A stretch of DNA of 16,618 nt from JBNKFQ01 sp050289385 (GTDB lineage Bacteria; Pseudomonadota; Gammaproteobacteria; Pseudomonadales; Porticoccaceae), in NCBI GenBank assembly GCA_050289385.1, contig JBNKFQ010000318.1, forward strand, positions 1 to 16,618, read 5' to 3'. The position numbers were made by a program, and so were the translations under genes. The notes under the pieces were generated by a model. The model ran no database searches, was not told the origin of the DNA, and saw nothing but the letters and a program-made list of their open reading frames with translations. Each line of letters starts with the position of its first letter. Positions within the stretch are counted from its first letter, which is position 1. Below are positions 1-8,037 of this stretch, piece after piece.

Positions 1-1089
1 GTGGCTACTGAATATACCCTGGTAGGAGGGGTAGAACATGCCAACTAGCGGATAATCCGCGCACCGGACGGCACCGTTCTCCACGTCGATAGCGAGAAAA
101 CGATAGCCCTCGACCTGCTCGTCCCCATACCAAGCCACCCGCCGTTCTGGGTTGACAATCTCCGGGCGCAGGCTGCCATCACCCGGGACATGTTCAACCA
201 AGGGCGGCCCGATCTTGACATCCCTTGTATCAATCACCGAGGTAAAGATCCGTCTGGAGTCAGGTGACCACTGAGCTTCAAGTGTGATGCGCTCCTGCCG
301 GCCATACATTGATGGCGTACTGGCGTAGCGGTTGAATGGTCCGCCATCTTCGGTGAGCGCATGCTCCCTAGCTGTCTTCAAGTCCCTCAGCCAGAGGTTG
401 TAGTCGCGCACAAACACGGCGTGTTGGCCGTCGGGAGAGATGGCCCAATTGTCCGGATAGGCATCCTGTTCCACGCAGCGCTGACTGCCCTCATCGTATT
501 GCCAGCGTTTATCAAAGGCCGTAAAAGACACTTTGCGAGGGCGAAGTTGGATATCGATATCCACCAGGGGCAACTTGTCCGCGTTGATATCTTCACCCAC
601 GGCTTTCGCCAGCGATCGGGCCAGAGCCCGACGATCAAACGCCGCCATGTTAGCGCCGCTGGCGGCATCAACGAGGCGGTATTCATGCGTGTCAGGGCTG
701 GTATCGCGCTGGTACCAGAAGTGGTCGGTGTCACCGATCCAGTGGGGATAAACTGTGGCGTTGAGAACCACGTTTCCGAAATGTTGGAAACCTTGATAAA
801 TTTGGTGCGACCGCTGATAACGGACCAGCATTTCATCGGCAGAAATAGCGCTCTGGCCGAGCATCGACGGGGGCTGCGGCGTGCAAGGAGCTTGCTTATC
901 TGCCGGTTTTGAGTCAGTTCCGGCCGGATGACTCAAGGCTCGGGTAGCCATAGAGGCAGTCAAGGCAGCAGCGCCGGCCACTCCAACCTTCTGCATAAAG
1001 TCGCGGCGATCGATGACTTCCCGCGATGCTGCTTGCGTCGTGGAAGTAGAATCAGTGAGTTCTCTATTTTCTTCTTTTTCATCGGCCAT
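1..1089 (-). CDS. Tat-exported S9-family (DPP IV/prolyl oligopeptidase-like) peptidase, C-terminus off window
   Basis: An open frame of 363 codons runs from an ATG at 1089 to the left edge without a stop, so the gene is 3'-truncated by the window. The N-terminus has a twin-arginine signal: residues 24-39 contain D-R-R-D-F-M-Q-K followed by an Ala/Gly-rich hydrophobic stretch (VGVAGAAAL). The protein is therefore probably folded in the cytoplasm and exported to the periplasm. The rest resembles the beta-propeller domain of S9 peptidases (DPPIV_N family), with blade-like motifs such as AISPDGQHAVFVRDYNLWL and SPDSRRIF. The catalytic alpha/beta domain (Ser, Asp, His) would lie outside the window, so activity cannot be judged. 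The family cleaves short peptides, often after proline. A GGAG site (1099-1102) lies 9 nt before the ATG. It sits 58 bp behind the amidohydrolase-like gene, probably in the same transcript. It is the only hydrolase here with a visible export signal. Confidence 0.82.
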   Translation of the reverse strand, partial: MADEKEENRELTDSTSTTQAASREVIDRRDFMQKVGVAGAAALTASMATRALSHPAGTDSKPADKQAPCTPQPPSMLGQSAISADEMLVRYQRSHQIYQGFQHFGNVVLNATVYPHWIGDTDHFWYQRDTSPDTHEYRLVDAASGANMAAFDRRALARSLAKAVGEDINADKLPLVDIDIQLRPRKVSFTAFDKRWQYDEGSQRCVEQDAYPDNWAISPDGQHAVFVRDYNLWLRDLKTAREHALTEDGGPFNRYASTPSMYGRQERITLEAQWSPDSRRIFTSVIDTRDVKIGPPLVEHVPGDGSLRPEIVNPERRVAWYGDEQVEGYRFLAIDVENGAVRCADYPLVGMFYPSYQGIFSSH

Positions 1090-1147
1090 AGCTGTATTCT
1101 CCGACTGCCGATTAACCTTTTATTTAAAATTGAGTCTTCATAATGAC

Positions 1148-2359
1148 TTATCGAATATCATTACGGATAACCCGACCCGCTTTGACCACCAGGTCAATCT
1201 CTTCAACAGCACGGATATTTTCAACGGGATTGCCGGGCATGGCGACAATATCGGCCTGATTGCCGACTTTGAGGCTACCAATTTGGTCTTCGAGACCCAG
1301 CATTTTCGCAGCATTGAGGGTACCGGCGCTTAACACCCACCAGGCATCGTCTACAATATCGTGTATCAGCCCATAATTTTGAATCGCGATAAGGGCAAGC
1401 CCCGCATTACATTCACTGCCCATGGCAATCTTGACGCCCGCTTTGTACGCTTGGCGGAACGAATCACTGAATTCAGGCATTATCCTTTCATGCAAGCGAG
1501 ACAGGCGATTTAATTGTTCACCTGTATATTGCCCGGATTGCGCGCCTAAGCGGAACGCATAATCCAACCCTCCCAATGCCGGTACAACAAAGGTGTCACG
1601 GGTTGTTAGCAGTTCATTGGTTTCTTCATTGAGCCCTAACCCCCAGTCAATGCTGTCAGCACCGGCCTCAACAGCTTTTTTCACACCCTCACTACTGGCC
1701 GCGGTAATCGCCAGCTTTTTGCCGAACCGGTGCGTCTCTTCGGCAAAGACCTTGAGTTCTTCAAGCGAATAGCAATCACCAAAAACGCTGATCCAATCCG
1801 CGCCGTTGTACATATCCCGACGAACCGCTTTTTGAATTTCCACTGTGCCGGCAACGGTGCGCCAACCGGCGACAAACGGCAGATCCTCCGCCACCATATT
1901 CTTCCATGCATCTTCGCCGTATTGACGCTGGGCGACGATCAGACGGGGCCCCGAAAAATCACCGCGATTTATTGCATCACGAACCTCGTTGCTCTCATAG
2001 ACACGGTCCATATCCGTGACCCGTACGGTGGTAAAACCCAGTTCAAGCAGTGCCTGTGCGGTCCTTAACGTAGCCAACGCGTTAGACGCACTGGACTGAT
2101 GAACGGTCCGCTGCAGCATGGTCGCGTGGTGGTGCAACATCGCCCGCATTTCCATGAGTCCCGGCATACAACAACGGTCCGATGCGTCAACTTCCAAAGC
2201 GCCTGAGGGTGCGTCAATCGACGGACCGATGGCTTCTATTACATCGTCCTTGATCAGGATGCTCCATCCCTCATGGACTTTGCGTTCTTCAATGTCAATC
2301 AACTGGCCGCAACGCATCAGTTTCCATTCAGGAGCAGTGGTAGAAGGGTTGTTTGTCAT
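1148..2359 (-). CDS. Amidohydrolase-superfamily protein lacking all canonical metal ligands (probable pseudoenzyme)
   Basis: A 403-residue protein with the architecture of imidazolonepropionase/prolidase-like amidohydrolases: an N-terminal small beta domain (residues 12-65), a TIM-barrel body, and the typical C-terminal end (LNAAKMLGLEDQIGSLKVG, then QADIVAMPGNP). The fold signature is strong but the active site is not. PGL[ID]xHxHL reads PGLMEMRAML (His to Arg72 and Met74). The carboxylated Lys in GADxIK is Ser191. The HAxG His is Thr219. SIEHG reads SIDWG (His to Trp239). GTD reads GSE (Asp to Glu316). I checked the codons for RAM and DWG in the DNA. The frame is intact and full length, so this is not ordinary decay. 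A hydrolytic role is unlikely; binding or structural work is more plausible. The ATG at 2359 is preferred over a TTG at 2380 because GAGGA (2367-2371) lies 7 nt upstream. It lies 56 bp behind the serine hydrolase gene. Confidence 0.88.
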   Translation of the reverse strand: MTNNPSTTAPEWKLMRCGQLIDIEERKVHEGWSILIKDDVIEAIGPSIDAPSGALEVDASDRCCMPGLMEMRAMLHHHATMLQRTVHQSSASNALATLRTAQALLELGFTTVRVTDMDRVYESNEVRDAINRGDFSGPRLIVAQRQYGEDAWKNMVAEDLPFVAGWRTVAGTVEIQKAVRRDMYNGADWISVFGDCYSLEELKVFAEETHRFGKKLAITAASSEGVKKAVEAGADSIDWGLGLNEETNELLTTRDTFVVPALGGLDYAFRLGAQSGQYTGEQLNRLSRLHERIMPEFSDSFRQAYKAGVKIAMGSECNAGLALIAIQNYGLIHDIVDDAWWVLSAGTLNAAKMLGLEDQIGSLKVGNQADIVAMPGNPVENIRAVEEIDLVVKAGRVIRNDIR

Positions 2360-2415
2360 ACTTGTTTCCTCTTTTTTCAATCGTTCACTTTGGTGTATTA
2401 AGTGTTAATCAAGGG

Positions 2416-3816
2416 TTATTGAGCGAGCTTGCGCTGGAGCCGGCTCGCCATCAGCAAATACATCTCATTACCGCTGTCATCCTGGACAAAAGCGACATTT
2501 TTCCCGCGCTTGCCCTGGGCGTTATAGACGGCGAACATGTCCTCACCCAGCGGGGTAAGGACCGCATTCTCGGGCGGAAGTGGGTCAATCTTGTACACTA
2601 TATGAGCGTTAAGCTGCTGGTTATCACAGCGGATGTCGATCCGCCGGTCCATGGAGTCGTAAGTCCCGACATAACGCTGTATGGCGTCGTTACTCAGTGG
2701 ATAGTGATTGACTTCGGGCTCTCGAATATCCAGTCCGGCAATCCCGGCCATCAGGGTTTCGGTAACGAGGTCTATCACCGCTCGGTTGTACCCGTTGATC
2801 AAAATGGCGAATGCGGTATTTTGAGACGGGATAACCTGTAAGCTGGAAAGAAACCCCATGGTCGCGCCGTTGTGAGAGACTATCCTTGTACCATTGTGCA
2901 AAGTGGCAATGCGCCAGCCAAGACCGGCAAAGTGATCACCCACCTGGGAATGTTTCGGTAGTAATACCTCCGATGCCTGCATCGCGGCAATCGCAGCCGG
3001 TGACAACCAGCGTTGTCCCGTTTGACTTTTCCCTTCGTCCAAATGGGCGCGGGCAAAAGTCATCAGGTCGTGGGCAGTCATCATGGGTGTTGACCCGACC
3101 GGTGCATGCCCCAGCGTAAGATAGGCTTGCTCCGGAACCTTCCATTCGCCCTTATCACCTTGCACATGCCCTATCGCCGTTCTGTAATAGATCATGTCCC
3201 TGGGTTCGGCAATGGCGTGGTGCATACCCAGGGGCTGATAGACATAGTCGCGCATCGCCTGGTACCAACTGATGCCGCGCACCACTTCCACCAGACGACC
3301 GGCAACGGCAAACCCACTGTTGGAATAGGAAGACAGTTTTCCCACCGGATGCGCTAACGGCAGCAGGCTACAGCGATCGACATAACGCGCGATCAGATTG
3401 CCTTGATCATTGAGGTCATCGGGAAAGTAGTCACCGGCCATACCACTGGTGTGGTTCAATAACTGACGTACGGTAATACGGTGTGTTGCCTCCTCGTCAG
3501 CCACCTGAAAATCCCGCAAATAGGTTTTGACCGGTTTGTCCAGCTCGACCTTGCCTTCGTCCACTAATTGCATCACCAGGCAGGTGGTCATTACCTTGGT
3601 GATGGACCCGATCTGAAAGATGGAATCGGTGGTCGCGGTAACGCCAGTGTTCAAATTGAGGATACCGGCGGCGGCCTGGTGCAGCGTATTCTCCTTCCAG
3701 ACCGCCAGCGATATCGCAGGAATATCGTACTCTCGGATGACATCCTCGGCGTAAGTCTGCAAGTCTTTGAGGACATCAACGTTATGAAAAGATGTTTTGT
3801 TTTTGACCATTGTCAT
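2416..3816 (-). CDS. Serine beta-lactamase-family hydrolase (S12-like; D-peptidase or esterase)
   Basis: A 466-residue member of the beta-lactamase/penicillin-binding-protein fold (class C beta-lactamase, DD-carboxypeptidase, D-aminopeptidase and esterase relatives). All three catalytic motifs are present: SITK (Ser71, Lys74), YSN (Tyr164, Asn166) and HNG (His315-Gly317), so it should be active through an acyl-serine intermediate. A C-terminal region of about 100 residues, starting near RYVGTYDS, resembles the beta-rich tail found on many such hydrolases. No signal peptide is visible, unlike true cell-wall enzymes, so a cytoplasmic role is likely. The frame stays open upstream to 3978, but that part lies inside the M55 gene. 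The ATG at 3816 overlaps the M55 stop as ATGA and begins the conserved fold, so I chose it. A second ATG at 3810 is possible. Placement next to an M55 D-aminopeptidase suggests hydrolysis of D-residue-containing peptides, but the substrate is inferred. Confidence 0.88.
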   Translation of the reverse strand: MTMVKNKTSFHNVDVLKDLQTYAEDVIREYDIPAISLAVWKENTLHQAAAGILNLNTGVTATTDSIFQIGSITKVMTTCLVMQLVDEGKVELDKPVKTYLRDFQVADEEATHRITVRQLLNHTSGMAGDYFPDDLNDQGNLIARYVDRCSLLPLAHPVGKLSSYSNSGFAVAGRLVEVVRGISWYQAMRDYVYQPLGMHHAIAEPRDMIYYRTAIGHVQGDKGEWKVPEQAYLTLGHAPVGSTPMMTAHDLMTFARAHLDEGKSQTGQRWLSPAAIAAMQASEVLLPKHSQVGDHFAGLGWRIATLHNGTRIVSHNGATMGFLSSLQVIPSQNTAFAILINGYNRAVIDLVTETLMAGIAGLDIREPEVNHYPLSNDAIQRYVGTYDSMDRRIDIRCDNQQLNAHIVYKIDPLPPENAVLTPLGEDMFAVYNAQGKRGKNVAFVQDDSGNEMYLLMASRLQRKLAQ

Positions 3817-4658
3817 GAAAGAAGCCCTATATTCAAAGCGCCGCAGGTGGTTATGAACTTTAAGGTGCGGGACACGTCGGGCATATCCTCTGCGACAAAT
3901 CGCACGGTCCTGGCGTCTATGCGTTCGAATAACGGCAGGTAGTCGAGCAGTTCCGCAGCTCGTCGCTGGACACAACAAACTTCCACTGTTATCGGCGTTT
4001 TCAACGCAAATACGCTAAGGTCGTCAACTCGATCGAGCGCCGCTGAGACTCGCTCCGCAATGGCGTTGCGGGATTTTTCCGGCGACAGCGTGCGCATACT
4101 GGTGGTGCCGTAGGACCATTTGACCGTGGCGACCTCGATATCACCAAGCATCTCACGGGCATGTTCGGTATAGGCGTCGTCGCCGGAGACCATTGCGATC
4201 GGCACGCCGAAGTGACCGGCAATGGCAGCACTGATCACTGTTTCTGACGCAGGCTGCCCGTTAAGGGTGACGCCACTCATGCCAAGACCGCTGAGCGTAT
4301 GCGCCAGCACACCACGCCTGTCGGTCGCACCGGTGTGATAGCCCAACAGTAACGCCGCGTCGTAAGGTCCGATATCGACACCTTCCATCATGCCCAACGG
4401 CCGGGGCCAGCCGCGAATCAATTGCACTTCGGGCAGCAATTTGTCCGGCAACAGATTCTGCGCGTTGCCGTGGGAATCGCTGACGATGATCTCGTTGATA
4501 CCGCAGTCAAATGCGGCCTGGCAGGCGGCATTGACTTCGTTGGTCATCCATTCACGGGCCTGCCGGTACTCAAAGCCTTCCGGGCGCGTTTGATCCTTCG
4601 ATGTCACTCCGGCCACGCCTTCAATATCTGCGGAAATATAGAGTCGTTGATGCTTCAT
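3813..4658 (-). CDS. M55-family D-aminopeptidase (DppA-like)
   Basis: A 281-residue protein of the usual length for peptidase family M55, the zinc-dependent D-aminopeptidases typified by Bacillus DppA. All the expected residues are visible with matching spacing: Asp11 and Glu13 (ADIEGVAG), His63 (DSHGN), His108 (GYHTG), Glu139 (ASETV) as metal ligands, and His120 (LAHTLSG) at the position of the catalytic His. The family removes D-amino acids (in DppA, D-Ala) from the N-terminus of short peptides in the cytoplasm; no signal peptide is seen here. The start codon overlaps the stop of the upstream CocE-like pseudoenzyme gene as ATGA, and its own stop overlaps the next gene in the same way, so translation of the set is probably coupled. 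This is the clearest sign that the operon handles peptides with D-residues. The exact substrate is unknown. Confidence 0.93.
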   Translation of the reverse strand: MKHQRLYISADIEGVAGVTSKDQTRPEGFEYRQAREWMTNEVNAACQAAFDCGINEIIVSDSHGNAQNLLPDKLLPEVQLIRGWPRPLGMMEGVDIGPYDAALLLGYHTGATDRRGVLAHTLSGLGMSGVTLNGQPASETVISAAIAGHFGVPIAMVSGDDAYTEHAREMLGDIEVATVKWSYGTTSMRTLSPEKSRNAIAERVSAALDRVDDLSVFALKTPITVEVCCVQRRAAELLDYLPLFERIDARTVRFVAEDMPDVSRTLKFITTCGALNIGLLS

Positions 4659-6334
4659 GTTGTTTTGGGTTCCTCCTCGTCGGTTACGGGTAATACCAAG
4701 CGGCCCTGCCGCAGTTCGATCTCCGCCAGTACAGGTGCGGTGTCATGGGTGTAGTCGCCGCCCTGCAGGTTACGGGCATACAGCGGGAACAGGCTGGGGG
4801 TGACGGTGAGCCGAACCTGGTGGCCGGGCAGAAAGTCGTGGGCCAGTTCGTCGAGTTCCAGTTCAACCGCTATTTCTTCTCCAGGCCGGAAGTGATCAAG
4901 CGTCTTCAGCCGTATCGCCCCATGGCTTAAATGCAGGTCGCGCGATCCCAGCGGGAAAGAATCGGAGAGCAACACAAACAGATCGGCATCGGCGGCATCC
5001 GTTTTTACTGTTAATACAATACCTGGGCGACCACGAACAGTGGCTATTTTTTCCAGGGGCGCCGAGGTGTACACCAGGGCCTCGTCCCGCGCGGTGATAG
5101 GGGCTTGCTCCAGCACAAAGTCCTGCGGATTGGCGCCGGTGGCAAAGCTGATAAATTCCGGCTGAAACAGTATCGGCCTGTCCGGGTTGTGGGTCACCGT
5201 ACTGGGTGATGTGTTTTCAACAGGGCCCACCGTCAATTGGCCGTCACCCCGGCGGGTGTTGGCGCCCAGATCGGCGCTTAGGTGATAGTCTACTGGCGTA
5301 CTGTCAGCCTTTGGCCAGCCTTGGGTATCAAGCCATTCATTGCGGCCCGTGATAAAAACCCGGGCATTTTCAGGCACCAGTGGGCTGGCTTGGCCTTTCA
5401 ATTTCTGGTCGAAAAAAGCGGTCATCACTTCGTCGATATCAAAGACGGACCGGGGCCCGAAATCGAACCCCCCGACCTTCGCCTGGGGCCGGCGCACACC
5501 GGCGGTATCCCAGGGGCCAATGAGTAAGTGTTGTGAAGCCCTCGATTGGCTGGCCGCCAGGTAATAGTCACGGGCTGCCGCCAACTGTCCATCCCACCAG
5601 CCGGTGATATGCAAGCCGGAAGTGTTGAGAGTTTTGATCCGGTCAGCCAGATTCAGCGGTTCCCAGTACGCATCATCGGGATCAAGATGGTTGAGCCACT
5701 CCCGCCACCAGATATCCGACCGGCCGAGCGCTTCGTCCATGGTCTGTAGCGGCAAATGCCGATGTATGCGGGGCCAGGGTGGAACATTGGCGGGTTGAAT
5801 GCTGCGCCCGCCAATCAAGTGCATCCAGAACAACCCGTCCAGACGTACCGAGCCATTATTGTGGAGCAACCCCTGCCCCACTGCGCCAAAGGGGCTGATG
5901 GATGCAATAGCGTCTACATTTCCGTCAGCCACAGCGGTGGCCCAGGCACAAAAGGCGCTGTAACCCGAACCGAACACGCCGAATTGGCCGTTGGATTCCG
6001 GGTGTTGCCGCAGCCAGGCCAGTGTGGTGGCGCCGTCCTGCGCTTCATTGTGAAACGGAGTAAATTCTCCCTCGGAATCGCCCCGGCCACGCACATCCGC
6101 CGTGGCGACGATATAGCCCTGAGCCGCCAGGGCTTTCCATCGTTCCGCAGGCGCGAGTGAGATACCGGCGCGGCCGTCGCGATTATTATTTGCCGGGGTA
6201 CGGTGCAACAAAATCGGATAACTTCCTTGTTCCGAGGGAAGATAAAGATCCAGGGACAACACCGTGCCATCGACAGCGACTACCGGCTCATTAAAGCGGG
6301 TGCGGATACGGGAGGTATCGAAAAAACGCATCAT
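4655..6334 (-). CDS. CocE/NonD-like alpha/beta hydrolase with lost catalytic residues (probable pseudoenzyme)
   Basis: A 559-residue paralogue of the upstream CocE-like enzyme, with the same layout: an alpha/beta-hydrolase domain (about 10-300) and a PepX_C-type jelly-roll domain (about 350-545). Three catalytic positions are changed. The elbow GGSYVG becomes GSGYSA, putting Gly124 where the nucleophilic Ser should be. The oxyanion Tyr of TPY is Ala48 (TPA). The catalytic His of WDHAG is Thr277 (WDTAG). The acidic residue (Asp248, GWWD) remains. I verified the elbow (GGT TCG GGT TAC) and the Thr codon (ACC) in the DNA. The frame is complete, so this looks like a kept pseudoenzyme, perhaps a partner of its active neighbour. 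The ATG overlaps the previous stop (ATGA). A second ATG at 6331 sits better behind GGGAGG, so the protein may start one residue later. The 3' end overlaps the M55 gene. No signal peptide is seen. Confidence 0.9.
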   Translation of the reverse strand: MMRFFDTSRIRTRFNEPVVAVDGTVLSLDLYLPSEQGSYPILLHRTPANNNRDGRAGISLAPAERWKALAAQGYIVATADVRGRGDSEGEFTPFHNEAQDGATTLAWLRQHPESNGQFGVFGSGYSAFCAWATAVADGNVDAIASISPFGAVGQGLLHNNGSVRLDGLFWMHLIGGRSIQPANVPPWPRIHRHLPLQTMDEALGRSDIWWREWLNHLDPDDAYWEPLNLADRIKTLNTSGLHITGWWDGQLAAARDYYLAASQSRASQHLLIGPWDTAGVRRPQAKVGGFDFGPRSVFDIDEVMTAFFDQKLKGQASPLVPENARVFITGRNEWLDTQGWPKADSTPVDYHLSADLGANTRRGDGQLTVGPVENTSPSTVTHNPDRPILFQPEFISFATGANPQDFVLEQAPITARDEALVYTSAPLEKIATVRGRPGIVLTVKTDAADADLFVLLSDSFPLGSRDLHLSHGAIRLKTLDHFRPGEEIAVELELDELAHDFLPGHQVRLTVTPSLFPLYARNLQGGDYTHDTAPVLAEIELRQGRLVLPVTDEEEPKTT

Positions 6335-8037
6335 GCAACCTCCCTTTTACGACAGGGCTCCCCTTTTACCACCGGGAGAATAACCTGCGAGGGGTAGTCC
6401 GGTCCGTGATACACCGTATTGGTTTGCGGGTATAGCACCTCGTCTTCCGCCCAGTGCCCGCCACTGCCGGCGTTGCGCGACATTACGGGAAAGGCGCCCG
6501 AATGGATCGTGATCCGAATCCGGTGACCGGCATTGAACTGATGGTGCAACCAAACACCGTTGACAACGACTTCCACCACTTGATGCGGTGTCAGTAACGC
6601 CGGTTCCGGACCGTTACGATAACGCAGCCGCAAGGCGCTGCCATTAGCACTTTGGCCTTTCGCGCTCAGGCTGATCGCCCGGCCATCGGGGTGGACATCG
6701 CAGATCCCGAGGTAGAGATCGGTGTCGGGCCGGTCGCTGGATACAAAGGCCTGCAGCCGGATACGACCACTGAGCAACAAGCGGGTTGTCAGCGGCTCGG
6801 TGTCGTAAACCAGGATATCCCGGCGCCGGTGCAGATAGCGGTGATCCAGGATGGGGTCAGAAAAGGCAAACATTGACAGATTGCTCATATCACGACCGGG
6901 ACAATGCGGGTCATAGGTGTAGGTATCGTGGCCGGATATCTCAGAGCGTGTGCGGCTCAACCGACCATTGCCGCGCAAGCTACGGGCGTCGCCATCGCTG
7001 TCCAGGTAGAACGGGGTGGCCTCAGCCCCGACATGTGGCCAACGGTCGTACGCATCCCAACGGTTGGCGCCGGTGCGAAAAATCCGGCAACGGGGTGCCT
7101 CTGCCAATGCATCGGTTTCGCCTTTGAGATGCCGGGCGAGAAAGCGTTCGATATAGGCAACGGTATCCATCACGCTGGCGGATACATCCTCTCCCCCCAG
7201 CATAGGGCGCGGCGCGGTATTCCCGGCATGGTCCCAGGCGCCGATTAACAGTCGGCACTCTGCCGCAGACTTCGCCTGTTGCAGCTTTTCCCAGGCCTGC
7301 ATGGTGAACTGATCGTCCCACCAGCCGACGCCGATCAGTACCGGAATATCGATTCGGGCATAGTCTTCGTCGGTGAGGGTCGCGGCCGCCGAAGTGTACT
7401 CAATTTGACCGCGGACATAGCGTTGCCAGGCGGTGCTCTCCAGCCCCAATCGGTGATCCAGCGTTTTGAGCGGAAGGTGCGGCATGCCGTCTTCCCAGGA
7501 CGGCGCACCGCGATATTGCGGTGTCTTTCCATTGACGAGATTCATCCACCACAGCCAGTATTGGGCGGGAATGCCCGTGCCCCCGTAGGGGATTACCTGG
7601 GAGCTGCCGCCAATACAGAGCGGCGCGATACAGCTCAGGGCCGGATGTCGGTTGTGGGTAGCCCACCACTGAACCTTTCCCACATAACTGCCGCCGACCA
7701 TCCCGACCTTACCATTGCACCAGGGCTGCTCGGTCAACCATTGGATCAGGTCATAACTGTCCTCGCTGTCCTTGGCCCAGGGTATCCACTCACCCTCGGA
7801 ATCATTGCGCCCGCGGATATCCGCCACCACCAGGGCAAAGCCCTGCTCAACCAGTCGAATCCATGCGCCGGGCTTAAGACTGTTGCCACGCCCATAGGGG
7901 GTTTTCGACAAGACTGTTGGAAAGGGACCAATCCCTTCCGGCAACAACATATCAACCGCAATGTGCATACCGTCACGCATAGGAATGCGTTGATTCCAGA
8001 GCGTCTTGGCAACGCTCACCTCTTTAGCCTTGGTCAT
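6331..8037 (-). CDS. CocE/NonD-family serine hydrolase (X-Pro dipeptidyl-peptidase/cocaine-esterase fold)
   Basis: A 568-residue hydrolase close to the length of bacterial cocaine esterase (CocE). The N-terminal alpha/beta-hydrolase domain has the nucleophile elbow GGSYVG (Ser117), the oxyanion Tyr in TPYGR (Tyr48), Asp241 in GVGWWDD, and His270 in GAWDHAG, so the triad is complete. A helical cap lies between the elbow and the Asp. The C-terminal half is a jelly-roll PepX_C domain, with the typical segment SSDRPDTDLYLGICDVHPDG. The family includes X-Pro dipeptidyl-peptidases (S15), glutaryl-acylases and esterases, so the bond cut could be an amide or an ester. No signal peptide is seen, suggesting it acts in the cytoplasm after uptake. 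Its ATG overlaps the transporter stop as ATGA, and its stop overlaps the start of an inactive paralogue. The arrangement suggests a tandem duplication followed by loss of activity in one copy. Confidence 0.93.
   Translation of the reverse strand: MTKAKEVSVAKTLWNQRIPMRDGMHIAVDMLLPEGIGPFPTVLSKTPYGRGNSLKPGAWIRLVEQGFALVVADIRGRNDSEGEWIPWAKDSEDSYDLIQWLTEQPWCNGKVGMVGGSYVGKVQWWATHNRHPALSCIAPLCIGGSSQVIPYGGTGIPAQYWLWWMNLVNGKTPQYRGAPSWEDGMPHLPLKTLDHRLGLESTAWQRYVRGQIEYTSAAATLTDEDYARIDIPVLIGVGWWDDQFTMQAWEKLQQAKSAAECRLLIGAWDHAGNTAPRPMLGGEDVSASVMDTVAYIERFLARHLKGETDALAEAPRCRIFRTGANRWDAYDRWPHVGAEATPFYLDSDGDARSLRGNGRLSRTRSEISGHDTYTYDPHCPGRDMSNLSMFAFSDPILDHRYLHRRRDILVYDTEPLTTRLLLSGRIRLQAFVSSDRPDTDLYLGICDVHPDGRAISLSAKGQSANGSALRLRYRNGPEPALLTPHQVVEVVVNGVWLHHQFNAGHRIRITIHSGAFPVMSRNAGSGGHWAEDEVLYPQTNTVYHGPDYPSQVILPVVKGEPCRKREVA

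Noticed and set aside
387..836. 149-codon minus-strand frame within the S9 region
   Set aside because: It is out of frame with the 363-codon S9 reading frame, which carries the motifs. There is no sign of a frameshift between them.
361..912. 183-codon plus-strand frame opposite the S9 gene
   Set aside because: It is antisense to a frame with a Tat signal and propeller motifs, has no recognisable domain, and is explained as a shadow.
2124..2132. HHH (residues 76-78) as a replacement for the HxH motif in the amidohydrolase-like protein
   Set aside because: It is several residues downstream of the beta-strand end where HxH sits, and the other ligands are missing too, so the classical metal site is not rebuilt.
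3817..3978. 54-codon N-terminal extension of the serine hydrolase frame
   Set aside because: It lies wholly inside the M55 gene, is Arg/Cys-rich without fold features, and the ATGA overlap at 3816 gives a natural start.
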